Assembly (NCBI RefSeq): GCF_009797025.1
Contig: NZ_CP047027.1
Span: 3,534,001 to 3,598,000, forward strand
Reading direction: 5' to 3'
Origin: Cellulophaga sp. L1A9
GTDB lineage: Bacteria; Bacteroidota; Bacteroidia; Flavobacteriales; Flavobacteriaceae
DNA length: 64,000 bases
Positions 25,901 to 38,210 of the stretch are shown in pieces. The translations under genes and the position numbers were made by a program. The number at the start of each line of letters is the position of its first letter. Within the stretch, counting starts at the first letter, position 1. The notes under the pieces were generated by a model, which searched no databases, was not told where the DNA came from, and saw only the letters and a program-made list of their open reading frames with translations.

Positions 25901-27367
25901 TTATTTGATCAGACTTTTGATTTTCAGAACATTCAATTAACAGACGTGATGCATAAAACAAAGGCATCGTTAGCGGGTGTTATAAACCATAACTTTTTCC
26001 GTGATTGGGATTTAGATTTAAATATAGATACCAATAACAATAGGTTCTTGATTTTAAATACAAATTATGATGAAGAACAATTGTATTATGGTGCGGGTTA
26101 TTTAAATGGGAAAGGTCGCATCTTTGGTCCTACAACAGCATTGACTATAAATGTAGAGGGAAAAACAGCGAAGGGTACTTCTTTAAAAATTCCAATAAGT
26201 GATGTGGCTAGCGTTGGGGATTATTCTTTTATGAATTTCATCAGCAAAAATAAAATAGAGGAAACAGAAGAGGGCAGGAATACTAAAAAGTATGAAGGCT
26301 TAGAGTTGACTTTCGATTTAGACATTACTCCGGAAGCCGAAGTAGAAATTATTGTGGATCAAAAAACAGGAAGTAGCCTAAAAGGAACTGGAGCTGGGTT
26401 GGTTCAAATAGAACTTAATACCAATGATAAATTCATAATGAATGGAGATTTTGTTGTGGTTACAGGAGAGTACAGGTTTAAGCTTGGTGGGGTTATAGAT
26501 AAAACATTTAAGGTGGTGCCTGGGGGTACTATAAATTGGGAAGGAGATCCTTTAGATGCGCAATTAAAAATGCAAGCAGTATATTCTTTAAATGCAAATC
26601 CTGCGCCCTTATTAGATAATTCTGATTATACTAAGAGAATAGCTACCAATGTAATTATCAGTTTGTCAGAATCACTGGAGCACCCTACAATCGATTATGA
26701 AATAGATTTTCCATCAGCAAGTTCGGTTATCAAGTCAGAGTTAGCCTATAAATTGCAAGATCCTACAGTGACTGCAAATAATGCTTTTTTCTTGTTGGCG
26801 CAAGGTACTTTTGTAAACGAAGCAAATGGTAGCTTTAATCAGCAAGCACTAACGGGGAACTTATTGCAATCTGCTTCAGGGATTTTAAATTCGGTGATTG
26901 ATAATAATGATGACAATCTCGATATAGGCTTTTCATACGAACAAGGGAGTAGTGGGAGTTCTAGTTATCAAACGGAAAATAAAGCCATTTTTAATTTTGC
27001 AACCAATTTAAGTGAAAAATGGTTGTTAAGTGGAAGTGTGGGGATTCCAGTGGGAGGCGGTGATGGATTGACCAATTCAAATGTTGGGGGCGATTTTGAA
27101 TTGCAATACCTCTTTAATGAAGATGGTTCTTTAAAAGGGAAGGTGTTTAATCGCGAGACTGCAGATGAACAATTAATTGGCGATACACAAGGATATACCC
27201 AAGGTGTAGGTTTGTCTTATCAGGTAGACTTTAATTCTTTTAAAGAACTTAAGAGCAAACTATTTGTGCGCAAACCCAAAAAGCTAAAAATAATAGCGTC
27301 AGATTCTATCCGAACAGAAATGGCGAAAGATAGCCTTATGCGTTTTAAACCTAAGGCGAAATCGTAA
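22961..27367 (+). CDS. tamB: Translocation and assembly module protein TamB
   Basis: A 1468-residue TamB/DUF490 protein, a giant periplasm-spanning beta-groove that works with an Omp85 partner and in phospholipid transport to the outer membrane. It is dominated by repeating amphipathic strands. The C-terminal DUF490 region shows VVVTGEYRFKLGG, VPGGTINWEGDPLDAQ and a final FNFATNLSEKWLLSGSVG strand. The first ordinary start is TTG at 22961. However, the same frame is open back to 22787, and codons from about 22877 encode KLGKIIVRFLLVIFIICVL, the expected N-terminal membrane anchor, with no ATG, GTG or TTG before it. The true start is therefore unclear (a rare start codon or an error upstream). 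Confidence 0.9.
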   Translation: MTTLVFSLPIVQTSLAAKVTKSINDTYKTDISLDKLKVSFITWDTDLKGVYIKDYQKDTLFYVKKLNTSILSIRNLINGNLEFGAITIDDLNFKLKTYKGETTSNINVFIAKLDDGKPRDPGTPPFLFTATDVLIENSKFTFIDENLESPAVLNFTDLSIDAEELKILGPEVTTNIKNLSFKSKRDLQVEHMATSFKYTKEQMTFDALEIKSTESELKGNLIMDYGPGDFLDFVNKVKFTADFVDSKLSFNEINHLYNEFGRNKEAYFSSHFSGVLNDLSLDDLFLTSDNTGVRGDFNFKNLFKSDNPFVMEAQIKNVSSSYFQLRSLMPKLLGQNIPPSFERLGEFTIRGQATVTENTINSKINLNTAIGSSYSDLEMIGIQDIDNASYKGFFSLIDFDLGYFVGSEDLGNATFDLNVEGEGFIKETLNTEVIGDVYSINFNNYTYQNLKVSGILKEQLFDGLLVSKDENMKFTFKGLADFSDLQNNFNFIADVEYADFRKLNFIKDSVSIFKGNVNMDIVGNTLDNIVGDVKFSKTSYQNKNDTYYFDDFKVSSRFEEDNVRYIDINSPDIITGYMKGKFKVAELGRLAANSVGSIYTNYKPFEISEGQELAFNFKIYNKIVEVFLPEVAFGANTFIKGDIIADKGDFKLNFKSPSIKAYGNTLDSLDIKIDNKNPLFNTFISVADLSTSYYDVKDFNLINTTLKDTLFFRTEFKGGKDFSDKFNLNFYHTFNDQRKSVIGLKTSDVSFKGNKWMLNKDGDSRNKVILNSTLDSITIEEIVMNNDADEQIRLKGQIADSTYKDLELQFKIVSLDKITPRIDSLRLGGQVDGILHIRQNDKIYRPTSNLDIKDFSINDIRLGKLEINALGNRDLSKIRLNTRLIDKDINRLDINGSLDISGENTVADLLATFNDFNLEPFAPLGEPILSNIRGYLSGSARIEGRLDNPDISGLLNLSNAGLGIPYLNVDYDFGFNSQVVLFDQTFDFQNIQLTDVMHKTKASLAGVINHNFFRDWDLDLNIDTNNNRFLILNTNYDEEQLYYGAGYLNGKGRIFGPTTALTINVEGKTAKGTSLKIPISDVASVGDYSFMNFISKNKIEETEEGRNTKKYEGLELTFDLDITPEAEVEIIVDQKTGSSLKGTGAGLVQIELNTNDKFIMNGDFVVVTGEYRFKLGGVIDKTFKVVPGGTINWEGDPLDAQLKMQAVYSLNANPAPLLDNSDYTKRIATNVIISLSESLEHPTIDYEIDFPSASSVIKSELAYKLQDPTVTANNAFFLLAQGTFVNEANGSFNQQALTGNLLQSASGILNSVIDNNDDNLDIGFSYEQGSSGSSSYQTENKAIFNFATNLSEKWLLSGSVGIPVGGGDGLTNSNVGGDFELQYLFNEDGSLKGKVFNRETADEQLIGDTQGYTQGVGLSYQVDFNSFKELKSKLFVRKPKKLKIIASDSIRTEMAKDSLMRFKPKAKS

Positions 27368-27501
27368 TAGAATACTGCAATATTTCAGGTAGGGTATGTT
27401 CAATTTCCATTTTTTCTGTAACTCTTTGTTACGAAAACGTTATAGCTTCTAACTATTATAAATAAAGGGTTTTATAGCTTATTTAAATGCGAAAAGTTTG
27501 C

Positions 27502-27509
27502 TAAATTTG
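27502..27509 (+). promoter_or_regulatory. Putative -7 box of the pfkA-gapA operon
   Basis: TAAATTTG fits TAnnTTTG and ends 16 bases before the pfkA ATG at 27526. No clear TTG at the -33 spacing was seen, so the assignment is tentative. Confidence 0.4.
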
Positions 27510-27525
27510 TTTCTTATAGAAGTAA

Positions 27526-29548
<2,023 letters not shown>

Positions 29549-29563
29549 TTTTTTAATCTTATT

Positions 29564-29605
29564 AAATCCTGATCGTAATTTAAGCATACTTTCAGGATTT
29601 TTTTT
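29564..29605 (+). terminator. Rho-independent terminator after gapA
   Basis: Stem AAATCCTGA/TCAGGATTT (29564-29572 with 29592-29600), with T-run through 29605. It separates the glycolytic pair from the sugar kinase gene at 29620. Confidence 0.85.
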
Positions 29606-29619
29606 ACTACCCAATACAT

Positions 29620-30471
<852 letters not shown>

Positions 30472-30514
30472 TAGAGGGTAAGCCCTTGCGGGTAATAACC
30501 TATATAAAGCTAAA

Positions 30515-30548
30515 AAGCATCTAAGATTAATTTCTTAGATGCTTTTTT
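30515..30548. terminator. Bidirectional terminator between the kinase gene and ridA
   Basis: Perfect 12-base stem AAGCATCTAAGA/TCTTAGATGCTT (30515-30526 with 30533-30544). It is flanked by A on the left and T on the right, so it serves both the plus-strand kinase and the minus-strand lptD-ridA operon. Confidence 0.9.
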
Positions 30549-30568
30549 ATTTAGATTATTTTGTTCCG

Positions 30569-30949
30569 TTATACTATCGCAATCATCGAAATTTCTACGT
30601 TTACAAATTTTGGAAGGTTTGCAACTTCTACTGTTTCTCTTGCAGGAGCAGTTTCTGCATTAAAATAGGTAGCATAAACTTCATTAATTTGCGCAAACTG
30701 GTTCATGTCCTTGATGAAGATAGTCGTTTTAACTACATGTTCAAAAGTCATCCCTGCTTCATCAAGAATAGCTTTTAAATTCTCCATAGATTGTTTGGTT
30801 TCTTTTTTTATGTCACCTTCTATCAAGTTTCCTGTTTTTGGATCAATAGGTATTTGCCCTGAAATATATAAGGTGTTGCCAGCTAAAACAGCTTGATTAT
30901 AAGGTCCTATTGGTGCAGGGGCATTTGGGGTATTAATTATTTTTTTCAT
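30569..30949 (-). CDS. ridA: RidA family enamine/imine deaminase
   Basis: A 126-residue RidA (YjgF/YER057c) protein that hydrolyses reactive enamines and imines such as 2-aminoacrylate. It has [20 protein letters not shown] (residues 14-33) and [13 protein letters not shown] with the substrate-carboxylate Arg104. The length equals that of the family. It follows lptD by 10 bases on the same strand, probably as the second gene of that transcript. Confidence 0.94.
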   Translation of the reverse strand: MKKIINTPNAPAPIGPYNQAVLAGNTLYISGQIPIDPKTGNLIEGDIKKETKQSMENLKAILDEAGMTFEHVVKTTIFIKDMNQFAQINEVYATYFNAETAPARETVEVANLPKFVNVEISMIAIV

Positions 30950-30959
30950 CTTTTAGCTA

Positions 30960-33743
30960 TTAATTAGTTGTACTACTTTGCTTATCCCATTTAATGTCTT
31001 GTAGGATGGAACTAGAAATTCCGATAAAGAAATCCCAGCGTTCATAGGTTCCGAAAGGTGTCCAATTAAATTTAAGGTTAAAACTCCCTAATTCTCTCTG
31101 GAAACGTAATTGTGTAATTGAAAAACCTTTATTCACAAAATCATAACCAGAAGAGGCGCCAACTTTCCATTTAGGAGTTAGTTCAATATTTCCGGAAAAC
31201 ATTAAACTATGGCTATTAATACTGTTTTGCCTGTTTGGGTTGGTATAACCAACAGTATAGGCTAATCGAAGATCCCAAGGAATTGTGTTAGAATAAAATT
31301 TAGTTTCACGTTCTTCCTCATCCTCTTCATCTCCAGTCCTTCTGTTGTTGCTGAAATCGGCATCTCCAAAAAGGTCATCTGTTCTCCCACCACTGGCGGC
31401 AGCATAATCATATTTGTTTTCGTCTTCTTTTCCTTTATCCTTGTCGTCTTTTTGAAAATCTTTGCTAGAAAGACTGTAGCTCATGTTGGCTCTTGCAGTG
31501 GTTAATCTAAATAGACTACCACCATTGGCTTTATTGAAGGTGTTTATTCTAGTCCCGTTATTGTCAATAGCGTACGGATCTAAAGTACCTGCAAAGTTTA
31601 TGGACATTTTACTGTTTAAAATTGCCGTACCACCACTAAAACTAACAGGGCTTAGCTTTAAAGAATCTGCATTGAAGTTGTAACTTGTAGAGAAGTTTAA
31701 ACTTTTTAGGATGTCCACTTTTTTAGGTTCCAGGTCTGTAGAATCTTTAGACCGTACTTTTGCTTCTAAAGTGTTGGCAAGAGAAAAGCTTACCGAGTTA
31801 GATTTACTTAGACTAGGAACGCCATATAAAGTTCCGTTAAAACGTGTGTATTGGGTAATATCACCATTAGTATCTGTTCTAGGTGCGCCATCAGAATCAT
31901 ATAAGTCGTCATAGTATTGATCAAAAGCAGGCGTATAGCCATAACTAATACTTGGTCTCATGACATGACGGATGGCTTGAATTTTTTTGTCTTCACCGAA
32001 CGTAAACGTACCATAGACCGTTGTTCCAATGCTCGTTGATAAATTATAACTATTAAAACGGTCAAACCCTTGCACAGTATCTCTTACAATTGCAGATTCA
32101 TCGTTGTCGTAAACTTGATTATAGGTTTGTAAAGACCATACATCTTCATAGGTACCACCCATGGTAACACTTAAATATTTAGCAACTTTAAAATTGGTGC
32201 TAATGGGAAGATTATGTTTTGCTCCAATTCGCGCTTTATCAAACATTCTGCCTGTTAGGAAATCGTCATCATTGGTGGTTAATCTATTCTGGGCATTCAC
32301 ATCATATTGAAAGTTGATGTTTTCAAATGCTCCTTTTTTTATACCATCTCTTTTTACAAAGGGGTAAATACGTTCCATACTGGCTTGAAAAGTAGGAAGG
32401 GTTATATCTATATTGTCATCGGTAACATCTGTACTTGTTAATTGGCTGTGTGAAGCCGTTAAACTCATGTTTACAGATGGATACTCAGGAAATGTCTTTG
32501 AGTAAGATATGGAAGAACTTAGGGTGTTATTCTGCGTATTCGCAATATCTTGTAATCGTAAAGAGTTTTGGTAATACTGACTACTACCTAAGTTTACCGA
32601 TGCAGAAAAGGTAGAATTTGGACTCGATTTCTGATCTTGAGAATGGTTCCATTGAATATTGTAACTCGTAGATCTACTATAATCATCAAATCCTTTTTGA
32701 CTGTTTATGATGTTTTGATATTGTAAATTGAATCCTCCTCTATACTTATAACGTTTTACATAGACTGACCTGGAATTAAGGCCATAACTCCCGTTCGTAT
32801 ATAAATCTCCAGTAAGTTCTAAATCGGCATAATCACTAATAGGTAAATAATACCCTCCATTTTGTATAAAATATCCACGATCATCAACACTACCAAAAGT
32901 TGGGAAAATTAATCCACCAGTTCTACCCTGACTCATGGGGAAATAGGCAAAAGGCAATGCTATAGGAGTGGGGATGTCTGCAATATACATATTACTAAAA
33001 CCAGCGATTACCTTTTTCTTAGGAACAAATTTTGCTTTGTTTATTAAAATATAGTAATCAGGGTTTATCGTATCTTTTGAAGTGGTTAGTTTACCTTTAC
33101 TCAAAAAATAAACAGAATCGTTTTCTTTTTTTGTGATTTCAGCATACACCTTCATAGAATCACTACCTAAAGATCCTAATCCTGCTTGTTGTTCGGTTCT
33201 GGAGTTCCAAATTAAAGCCTTTTGTGTGTCAAAATTAAAACGAATAGAATCGGGAATAACCACATTATCTCCTTGTTTAAAGTAGGGCGTCTGTGTATAG
33301 TTCCCTAGAGAGTCTTTTATTCTTCCAGCGTAGACCTCATTCTTTATATAATCCATAATTATGGTACCTGCCTTAAGCTCGGTATCTTGATATAGAATTT
33401 CTGCTTCGTTATATAAATATATTTTTTGATCCTTCTGACTAAGTTTTACGTAATCTTTGGCGTTATATTTGATCTTATCCAATAAAAGGGTTTCTTTTTT
33501 CGACAAAGAATCGGCAGGTATGGAGTCTGTTTGAACATTATCCTTAGATGCAATCTCAGAAAAATCTGTGGTAGCAGAAATCCTAATGGAGTCATTTAGC
33601 GTTTTAGAAGGTAGTATAATAACTTTTCCTTCTTGGCTGAATAGACTATAAATACCGCCAAATAGCAGTAAAACTAAAAGTAGATGTTGTTTGTTTGATT
33701 GCAAGGCTATAAATCCTATTTTTGTAATAGTTTGTCTTGTCAT
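30960..33743 (-). CDS. lptD: LPS-assembly outer membrane protein LptD
   Basis: A 927-residue outer-membrane protein that inserts lipopolysaccharide into the outer leaflet. After a signal region (residues about 20-36), an LptA/OstA-like jellyroll segment covers about 90-250 (YNAKDYVKLSQKDQKIYLYN). A barrel of many strands follows, including GRTGGLIFPTFGSVDDRGYF and an aromatic C-terminus. The acidic Lys/Asp/Glu stretch near residue 790 is an external loop. No LptE lipoprotein is adjacent. It shares a 97-base divergent region with the amidase operon. Confidence 0.9.
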   Translation of the reverse strand: MTRQTITKIGFIALQSNKQHLLLVLLLFGGIYSLFSQEGKVIILPSKTLNDSIRISATTDFSEIASKDNVQTDSIPADSLSKKETLLLDKIKYNAKDYVKLSQKDQKIYLYNEAEILYQDTELKAGTIIMDYIKNEVYAGRIKDSLGNYTQTPYFKQGDNVVIPDSIRFNFDTQKALIWNSRTEQQAGLGSLGSDSMKVYAEITKKENDSVYFLSKGKLTTSKDTINPDYYILINKAKFVPKKKVIAGFSNMYIADIPTPIALPFAYFPMSQGRTGGLIFPTFGSVDDRGYFIQNGGYYLPISDYADLELTGDLYTNGSYGLNSRSVYVKRYKYRGGFNLQYQNIINSQKGFDDYSRSTSYNIQWNHSQDQKSSPNSTFSASVNLGSSQYYQNSLRLQDIANTQNNTLSSSISYSKTFPEYPSVNMSLTASHSQLTSTDVTDDNIDITLPTFQASMERIYPFVKRDGIKKGAFENINFQYDVNAQNRLTTNDDDFLTGRMFDKARIGAKHNLPISTNFKVAKYLSVTMGGTYEDVWSLQTYNQVYDNDESAIVRDTVQGFDRFNSYNLSTSIGTTVYGTFTFGEDKKIQAIRHVMRPSISYGYTPAFDQYYDDLYDSDGAPRTDTNGDITQYTRFNGTLYGVPSLSKSNSVSFSLANTLEAKVRSKDSTDLEPKKVDILKSLNFSTSYNFNADSLKLSPVSFSGGTAILNSKMSINFAGTLDPYAIDNNGTRINTFNKANGGSLFRLTTARANMSYSLSSKDFQKDDKDKGKEDENKYDYAAASGGRTDDLFGDADFSNNRRTGDEEDEEERETKFYSNTIPWDLRLAYTVGYTNPNRQNSINSHSLMFSGNIELTPKWKVGASSGYDFVNKGFSITQLRFQRELGSFNLKFNWTPFGTYERWDFFIGISSSILQDIKWDKQSSTTN

Positions 33744-33764
33744 TATGAACTAAAGAATAGGAGT

Positions 33765-33772
33765 CAAACTTA
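33765..33772 (-). promoter_or_regulatory. Putative -7 box for lptD
   Basis: Minus-strand TAAGTTTG fits TAnnTTTG and ends 21 bases before the lptD ATG. No TTG at the expected -33 distance was found, so confidence is limited. Confidence 0.4.
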
Positions 33773-33840
33773 CATATATTTTTTGTTCTGTATAGGCTAC
33801 ATTACAATAAATTTAACCAATATTACAAATATAATAACAT

Positions 33841-35046
33841 ATGCATAAGAATTGTTTTTATCCACTATTACTTTTAGTAGTAGGTTTTACGTTTACTACG
33901 GTTAGTGGAAATGACAAAATTGAAACAGCGCAAGATCCTTTTATTGTTGTTTTAGATGCGGGTCATGGCGGACATGATCCTGGAAATTTAGGAAATGGTT
34001 TCTTGGAGAAAAACATAGCACTTAAAATTGTTTTAAGAGTCGGAGAGGTGTTGTCAAAAAATAAAGATATAAAAGTGATCTATACAAGAGATGATGATAC
34101 TTTTGTTGATTTATATAAGCGTGGTGAAATTGCAAATAAGGCAAATGCTAACCTTTTTGTGTCTGTACATTGTGATTCTCATACCTCAGAAGCACATGGC
34201 GCAGGAACTTTTGTTCTAGGCTTACATGCCAATAAACAAAATTTTGAAATTGCTAAAAAGGAAAATTCATCCATTTATTTAGAAGATAATTACGAATCGC
34301 GTTATGCCGCTTACAACATTAACTCTCCTGAATCCGTTATAGGATTAACCATTATGCAAGAAGAGTTTTTAGATCAGAGTATATTGCTGGCAAAGGCTAT
34401 GCAAGATAATTTTACAGGGAAACTAGATCGAGTGGATCGTAAAGTTAAACAAGCTGGTTTTATTGTGCTACATCAAACGTTCATGCCAAGTGTATTGGTC
34501 GAAACAGGTTTTTTGACGCATAAACCAGAAGGAGAATATCTTAATTCTGCAAAAGGACAGAGTGAGATGGGAGATGCTATTGCAAGTGCTATTCTTCAGT
34601 ATAAGAAGTCTATCAGCTTAAATGTAAGTGATCAAAGTAATATAGCTCTAACCCCAGAGCCAAAGGTTGTTGCGGCCGAAAAAGTGGTAAAAGAAGAGCC
34701 TAAAGTTGCACCTAAGCCGGTGGTAGTGGCGCCTAAAGAAACCCCCAAAGTAGCTCCGGTGATTCCAGTGATTGCAAAAGAAGAACCGAAGTCTGAAATT
34801 GTTTTTAAAGTGCAAATTATGGCCAGTTCAAAAGATTTGGGTGTAGCTTCTTCTAACTTTAAAGGTTTAAATAATATTTCAAAAGAAGCCTTTAAAAATA
34901 TTTATAGGTATATGTATGGGAGTTCAACATCGTATGACTATGCAAACACTTTAAGGAAAGACGCTGAGGATAAGGGGTATAAAGGTTCTTATGTGGTTGC
35001 CTATAAAAATGGTGTTAGAATCAATATTAAAGAAGCAATTAAATAG
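33841..35046 (+). CDS. N-acetylmuramoyl-L-alanine amidase with C-terminal SPOR-like tail
   Basis: A 401-residue exported Amidase_3 enzyme that cuts the amide bond between N-acetylmuramate and stem peptide. The signal peptide covers residues 1-23. Zinc and catalytic residues are His42 (LDAGHGGHD), Glu56, His110 (FVSVHCDSH) and Glu221 (VLVETGFL). A Pro/Lys/Val-rich linker spans about 275-320. The last 80 residues (VFKVQIMASSKDL) look like a SPOR-type peptidoglycan-binding domain. First gene of a five-gene operon. Confidence 0.92.
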   Translation: MHKNCFYPLLLLVVGFTFTTVSGNDKIETAQDPFIVVLDAGHGGHDPGNLGNGFLEKNIALKIVLRVGEVLSKNKDIKVIYTRDDDTFVDLYKRGEIANKANANLFVSVHCDSHTSEAHGAGTFVLGLHANKQNFEIAKKENSSIYLEDNYESRYAAYNINSPESVIGLTIMQEEFLDQSILLAKAMQDNFTGKLDRVDRKVKQAGFIVLHQTFMPSVLVETGFLTHKPEGEYLNSAKGQSEMGDAIASAILQYKKSISLNVSDQSNIALTPEPKVVAAEKVVKEEPKVAPKPVVVAPKETPKVAPVIPVIAKEEPKSEIVFKVQIMASSKDLGVASSNFKGLNNISKEAFKNIYRYMYGSSTSYDYANTLRKDAEDKGYKGSYVVAYKNGVRINIKEAIK

Positions 35047-35114
35047 CTGTAAGATAAATAACAAGTCTTAAATAAATTATTTCTAATTTTGTTACAAATC
35101 CTAAATTCATTCAT

Positions 35115-36080
35115 TTGAAAATATCAAGAGAGATTAAAACGGGAATTATAGTTGTGGGTGGTATCCTTTTATTTTTAATGGGATTCAGTTATCTTAAGTC
35201 ATCATCCTTATTTGATAATAGCAAAATGTTCTATGCTGTATACGATAATGTGGGAGGATTACAAACGGGAACACCGGTATCTATTAATGGATATAATGTT
35301 GGTAAAGTCAATGGCATTAAGTTTAAAGATAATTCAGGAAAATTATTAGTTACCTTTTCTGTAAGTAATGAGTTCAATTTTTCTAACCAAAGTAAAGCAG
35401 AACTTTATGATACGGGAATTATCGGAGGAAAAGGAATTCAGATTATTCCAATGTTTGATAATGCTCCAGTAGCAAAATCAGGAGATACCTTATTATCTGA
35501 TATAAAACCAGGTTTAACAGATCTGGTGCAGAAAAATTTAGCACCTTTACAGAGTAAGATAGAAGGAGCTGTTACGAATGCAGATTCTTTATTGATTAAT
35601 TTTAATCAAATTCTCGATGCCAAAACTAAAAGTGATTTAAGAGAAAGTATTAGTGGGTTAAATACCTTGGTTAAAAGTTTTCAAGGCAGTGCAACTGCTT
35701 TAAACGGACTTTTAGTAGATAATAAAGGGACCTTAGATACCTCTATCCAGAATATAGCGACCATGACGGATAATTTTAAAAACCTGTCAGATTCTATTTC
35801 TAAAGCAGGTTTAGTAGAAACTATGAAAAGTTTAGAATCTACTGTAGCAAGTTTAGATGTTATGTTGGCTAAAATGGAAAAAGGAGATGGTACTTTAGGT
35901 AAATTAATGACCGATGAAGAGTTGTATACTAATTTAGCAAACTCATCTAAAGAATTAGATTTACTACTTCAAGATTTTCGCTTAAACCCTAAGCGTTACG
36001 TAAATGTTTCTGTATTTGGAAAAAAACAGGTTGATTACGAAGTTCCAGAGAATGATCCAGCTCAAACTATTCAAGAATAA
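35115..36080 (+). CDS. MCE/MlaD family lipid-binding protein
   Basis: A 321-residue protein with an N-terminal membrane helix (residues 9-25) and one MCE domain (about 38-115; YDNVGGLQTGTPVSINGYNVGKV). A C-terminal helical needle-like tail follows. Such proteins form hexameric lipid channels working with MlaE/MlaF ABC transporters. No permease or ATPase lies in this window, so these would be encoded elsewhere. It starts at TTG (35115), the only start that gives the usual MKISREIKTG. It lies 68 bases after the amidase and 3 bases before the Fe-S protein. Confidence 0.9.
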   Translation: MKISREIKTGIIVVGGILLFLMGFSYLKSSSLFDNSKMFYAVYDNVGGLQTGTPVSINGYNVGKVNGIKFKDNSGKLLVTFSVSNEFNFSNQSKAELYDTGIIGGKGIQIIPMFDNAPVAKSGDTLLSDIKPGLTDLVQKNLAPLQSKIEGAVTNADSLLINFNQILDAKTKSDLRESISGLNTLVKSFQGSATALNGLLVDNKGTLDTSIQNIATMTDNFKNLSDSISKAGLVETMKSLESTVASLDVMLAKMEKGDGTLGKLMTDEELYTNLANSSKELDLLLQDFRLNPKRYVNVSVFGKKQVDYEVPENDPAQTIQE

Positions 36081-36083
36081 ATT

Positions 36084-37394
36084 ATGCAATACATTTCACA
36101 AATAATATTCACTCTTATTCTTATTGCCGGTATTGGCTATTTTGCTTCTAACGTAAAAAAACTATTCCGGAATATAAAATTAGGAAAAGACCTAGATGTT
36201 AGTGATAATAAGCCACAGCGATGGAAAAATATGGCCAAAATTGCACTTGGACAAACCAAAATGGTGGTGAGGCCTATTGCTGGTTTTCTTCATGTTATCG
36301 TTTATGTAGGTTTTATTGTGATCAATATTGAAGTATTAGAAATTGTAATCGATGGTGTTTTCGGTACACACAGAATAGGTTTACATGTTTTAAACAAATC
36401 TGTTTACGGATTTCTAATAGGAACTTTTGAGGTCTTAGCGGTATTGGTATTGACTTCAGTAATTATTTTTTGGATCCGTAGAAATATTATTAAACTTAAG
36501 CGTTTTTGGAGTGCAGAAATGACAGGTTGGCCTAAAAGTGATGGGAATATCATTCTGTATTTTGAAGTAGTCTTAATGTGCTTGTTCTTACTAATGAATG
36601 CAACAGACGCAACGTTTCAAAATTTAGGTTCAGGGAATATTGTGAGTCAGTTTATAGCCCCTTTATTTGAAGGAATGTCTGAAGGAAACGTACATATGAT
36701 TGAACGTACCGCTTGGTGGATTCATATTATTGGAATTTTGGTATTTTTAAACTATTTATATTTCTCTAAGCATTTACATATCCTATTGGCCTTTCCCAAT
36801 ACGTATTACGGGAAACTTATACCTAAAGGGCAGTTTTCAAATAACGAAGCGGTTACTAAAGAAGTGAAATTAATGATGGATCCTTCTGCTGATCCATTTG
36901 CAGCCCCTGCCGAAGATGCTCCAGTTCCTGAGAAATTTGGTGCATCTGATGTTACAGATTTAAGTTGGGTACAGTTATTAAATGCCTATACCTGTACAGA
37001 ATGTGGTCGTTGCACGAGTGAATGCCCTGCGAACATTACTGGGAAAAAACTTTCACCACGTAAAATCATGATGGATACTCGCGATCGTTTGGTAGAAGTG
37101 GGTAAAAATATAGACGCCAATAAAGGAACTTTTGTCCCTGATGGCAAACAATTATTAGGAGATTATATTACCAATGAAGAATTATGGGCCTGTACTTCGT
37201 GCAACGCATGTGTACAAGCTTGTCCTGTGAGTATTGATCCGCTATCTATTATTATGGATATGCGTCAGTATTTAGTTATGGAACAATCCGCAGCACCATC
37301 AGATTTAAATAATATGATGGGAAATATAGAAAACAATGGAGCGCCTTGGCCTTTTAATCAACAAGACAGATTAAACTGGGCTAACGAATCTTAA
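36084..37394 (+). CDS. Membrane Fe-S protein, heterodisulfide reductase C/NarI-like fusion
   Basis: A 436-residue membrane electron carrier. Helices lie near residues 5-22, 67-90, 105-130, 155-172 and 208-228, with His70, His214, His230 and His232 as possible heme b ligands. Two ferredoxin motifs follow: Cys304/307/310/314 in CTECGRCTSECP and Cys370/373/376/380 in CTSCNACVQACP. This joins a NarI-like cytochrome b part to an HdrC-like 4Fe-4S part. The next gene is an HdrB-like CCG protein, so the pair likely forms a quinone-linked oxidoreductase. The substrate is unknown. Confidence 0.86.
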   Translation: MQYISQIIFTLILIAGIGYFASNVKKLFRNIKLGKDLDVSDNKPQRWKNMAKIALGQTKMVVRPIAGFLHVIVYVGFIVINIEVLEIVIDGVFGTHRIGLHVLNKSVYGFLIGTFEVLAVLVLTSVIIFWIRRNIIKLKRFWSAEMTGWPKSDGNIILYFEVVLMCLFLLMNATDATFQNLGSGNIVSQFIAPLFEGMSEGNVHMIERTAWWIHIIGILVFLNYLYFSKHLHILLAFPNTYYGKLIPKGQFSNNEAVTKEVKLMMDPSADPFAAPAEDAPVPEKFGASDVTDLSWVQLLNAYTCTECGRCTSECPANITGKKLSPRKIMMDTRDRLVEVGKNIDANKGTFVPDGKQLLGDYITNEELWACTSCNACVQACPVSIDPLSIIMDMRQYLVMEQSAAPSDLNNMMGNIENNGAPWPFNQQDRLNWANES

Positions 37395-37406
37395 GAATTA
37401 ATAAGT

Positions 37407-38198
37407 ATGAGTAATGAAATAAATGTGCCAACAATGGCATCTCTTTTTGCAGAAGGTAAACAACCCGAAGTACTTTTTTGGGTGGGTTGTGCTGGTAGTT
37501 TTGACGATCGAGCAAAAAAAATAACCAAGGCATTCGTAAAAATTTTAAATAAAGCAAACGTAAATTTTGCAGTATTAGGTACTGAGGAAAGTTGTACGGG
37601 AGATCCGGCTAAAAGAGCAGGAAATGAGTTCTTATTTCAAATGCAAGCGGTTACCAATATTGAGGTTTTAAACGCCTATGATGTAAAAAAAGTAGTTACT
37701 GCTTGCCCACATTGCTTTAATACCCTTAAAAATGAATACCCAGGTTTAGGAGGTACTTATGAGGTAGTACATCATACTCAGTTTTTAAAGCAATTGCTGG
37801 AAGAAGGACGGATTACGATGGAAGGTGGCAAGTTTAAAGGTAAACGCATCACGTTTCATGACCCATGTTATTTAGGACGTGCAAATGATGTTTATGAGGC
37901 TCCTAGAGATTTAATTAGAAAATTAGATGCCGAGCTTGTAGAAATGAAGAGCTGTAAAACCAGAGGATTGTGTTGTGGTGCTGGTGGTGCGCAAATGTTC
38001 AAAGAAGCAGAAAAGGGAGATAAAGAGATTAATATAGAGCGTACGGAACAAGCTTTAGAAGTACAGCCAGATATTATTGCAGCGGGCTGTCCGTTTTGTA
38101 ATACGATGATGACTGATGGTGTAAAGAATAAAGAAAAAGAGGCAAGTATTGCCGTAATGGATATTGCTGAGTTAATAGCTTCAGCAGACGATCTTTAA
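37407..38198 (+). CDS. CCG-domain (HdrB/GlpC-like) Fe-S protein
   Basis: A 263-residue protein with two cysteine-rich CCG domains. The first starts at WVGCAGSFDDR (Cys28) and runs through TACPHCFNTL. The second has FHDPCYLGR, GLCCGAGGAQMF and AAGCPFCNTMM. These domains bind special 4Fe-4S clusters in heterodisulfide reductase, glycolate oxidase and lactate-utilisation complexes. It begins 12 bases after the membrane Fe-S gene and surely acts with it. The pair is widespread in Flavobacteriaceae; its substrate has not been settled to my knowledge. Confidence 0.9.
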   Translation: MSNEINVPTMASLFAEGKQPEVLFWVGCAGSFDDRAKKITKAFVKILNKANVNFAVLGTEESCTGDPAKRAGNEFLFQMQAVTNIEVLNAYDVKKVVTACPHCFNTLKNEYPGLGGTYEVVHHTQFLKQLLEEGRITMEGGKFKGKRITFHDPCYLGRANDVYEAPRDLIRKLDAELVEMKSCKTRGLCCGAGGAQMFKEAEKGDKEINIERTEQALEVQPDIIAAGCPFCNTMMTDGVKNKEKEASIAVMDIAELIASADDL

Positions 38199-38210
38199 TA
38201 AAAAATAAAA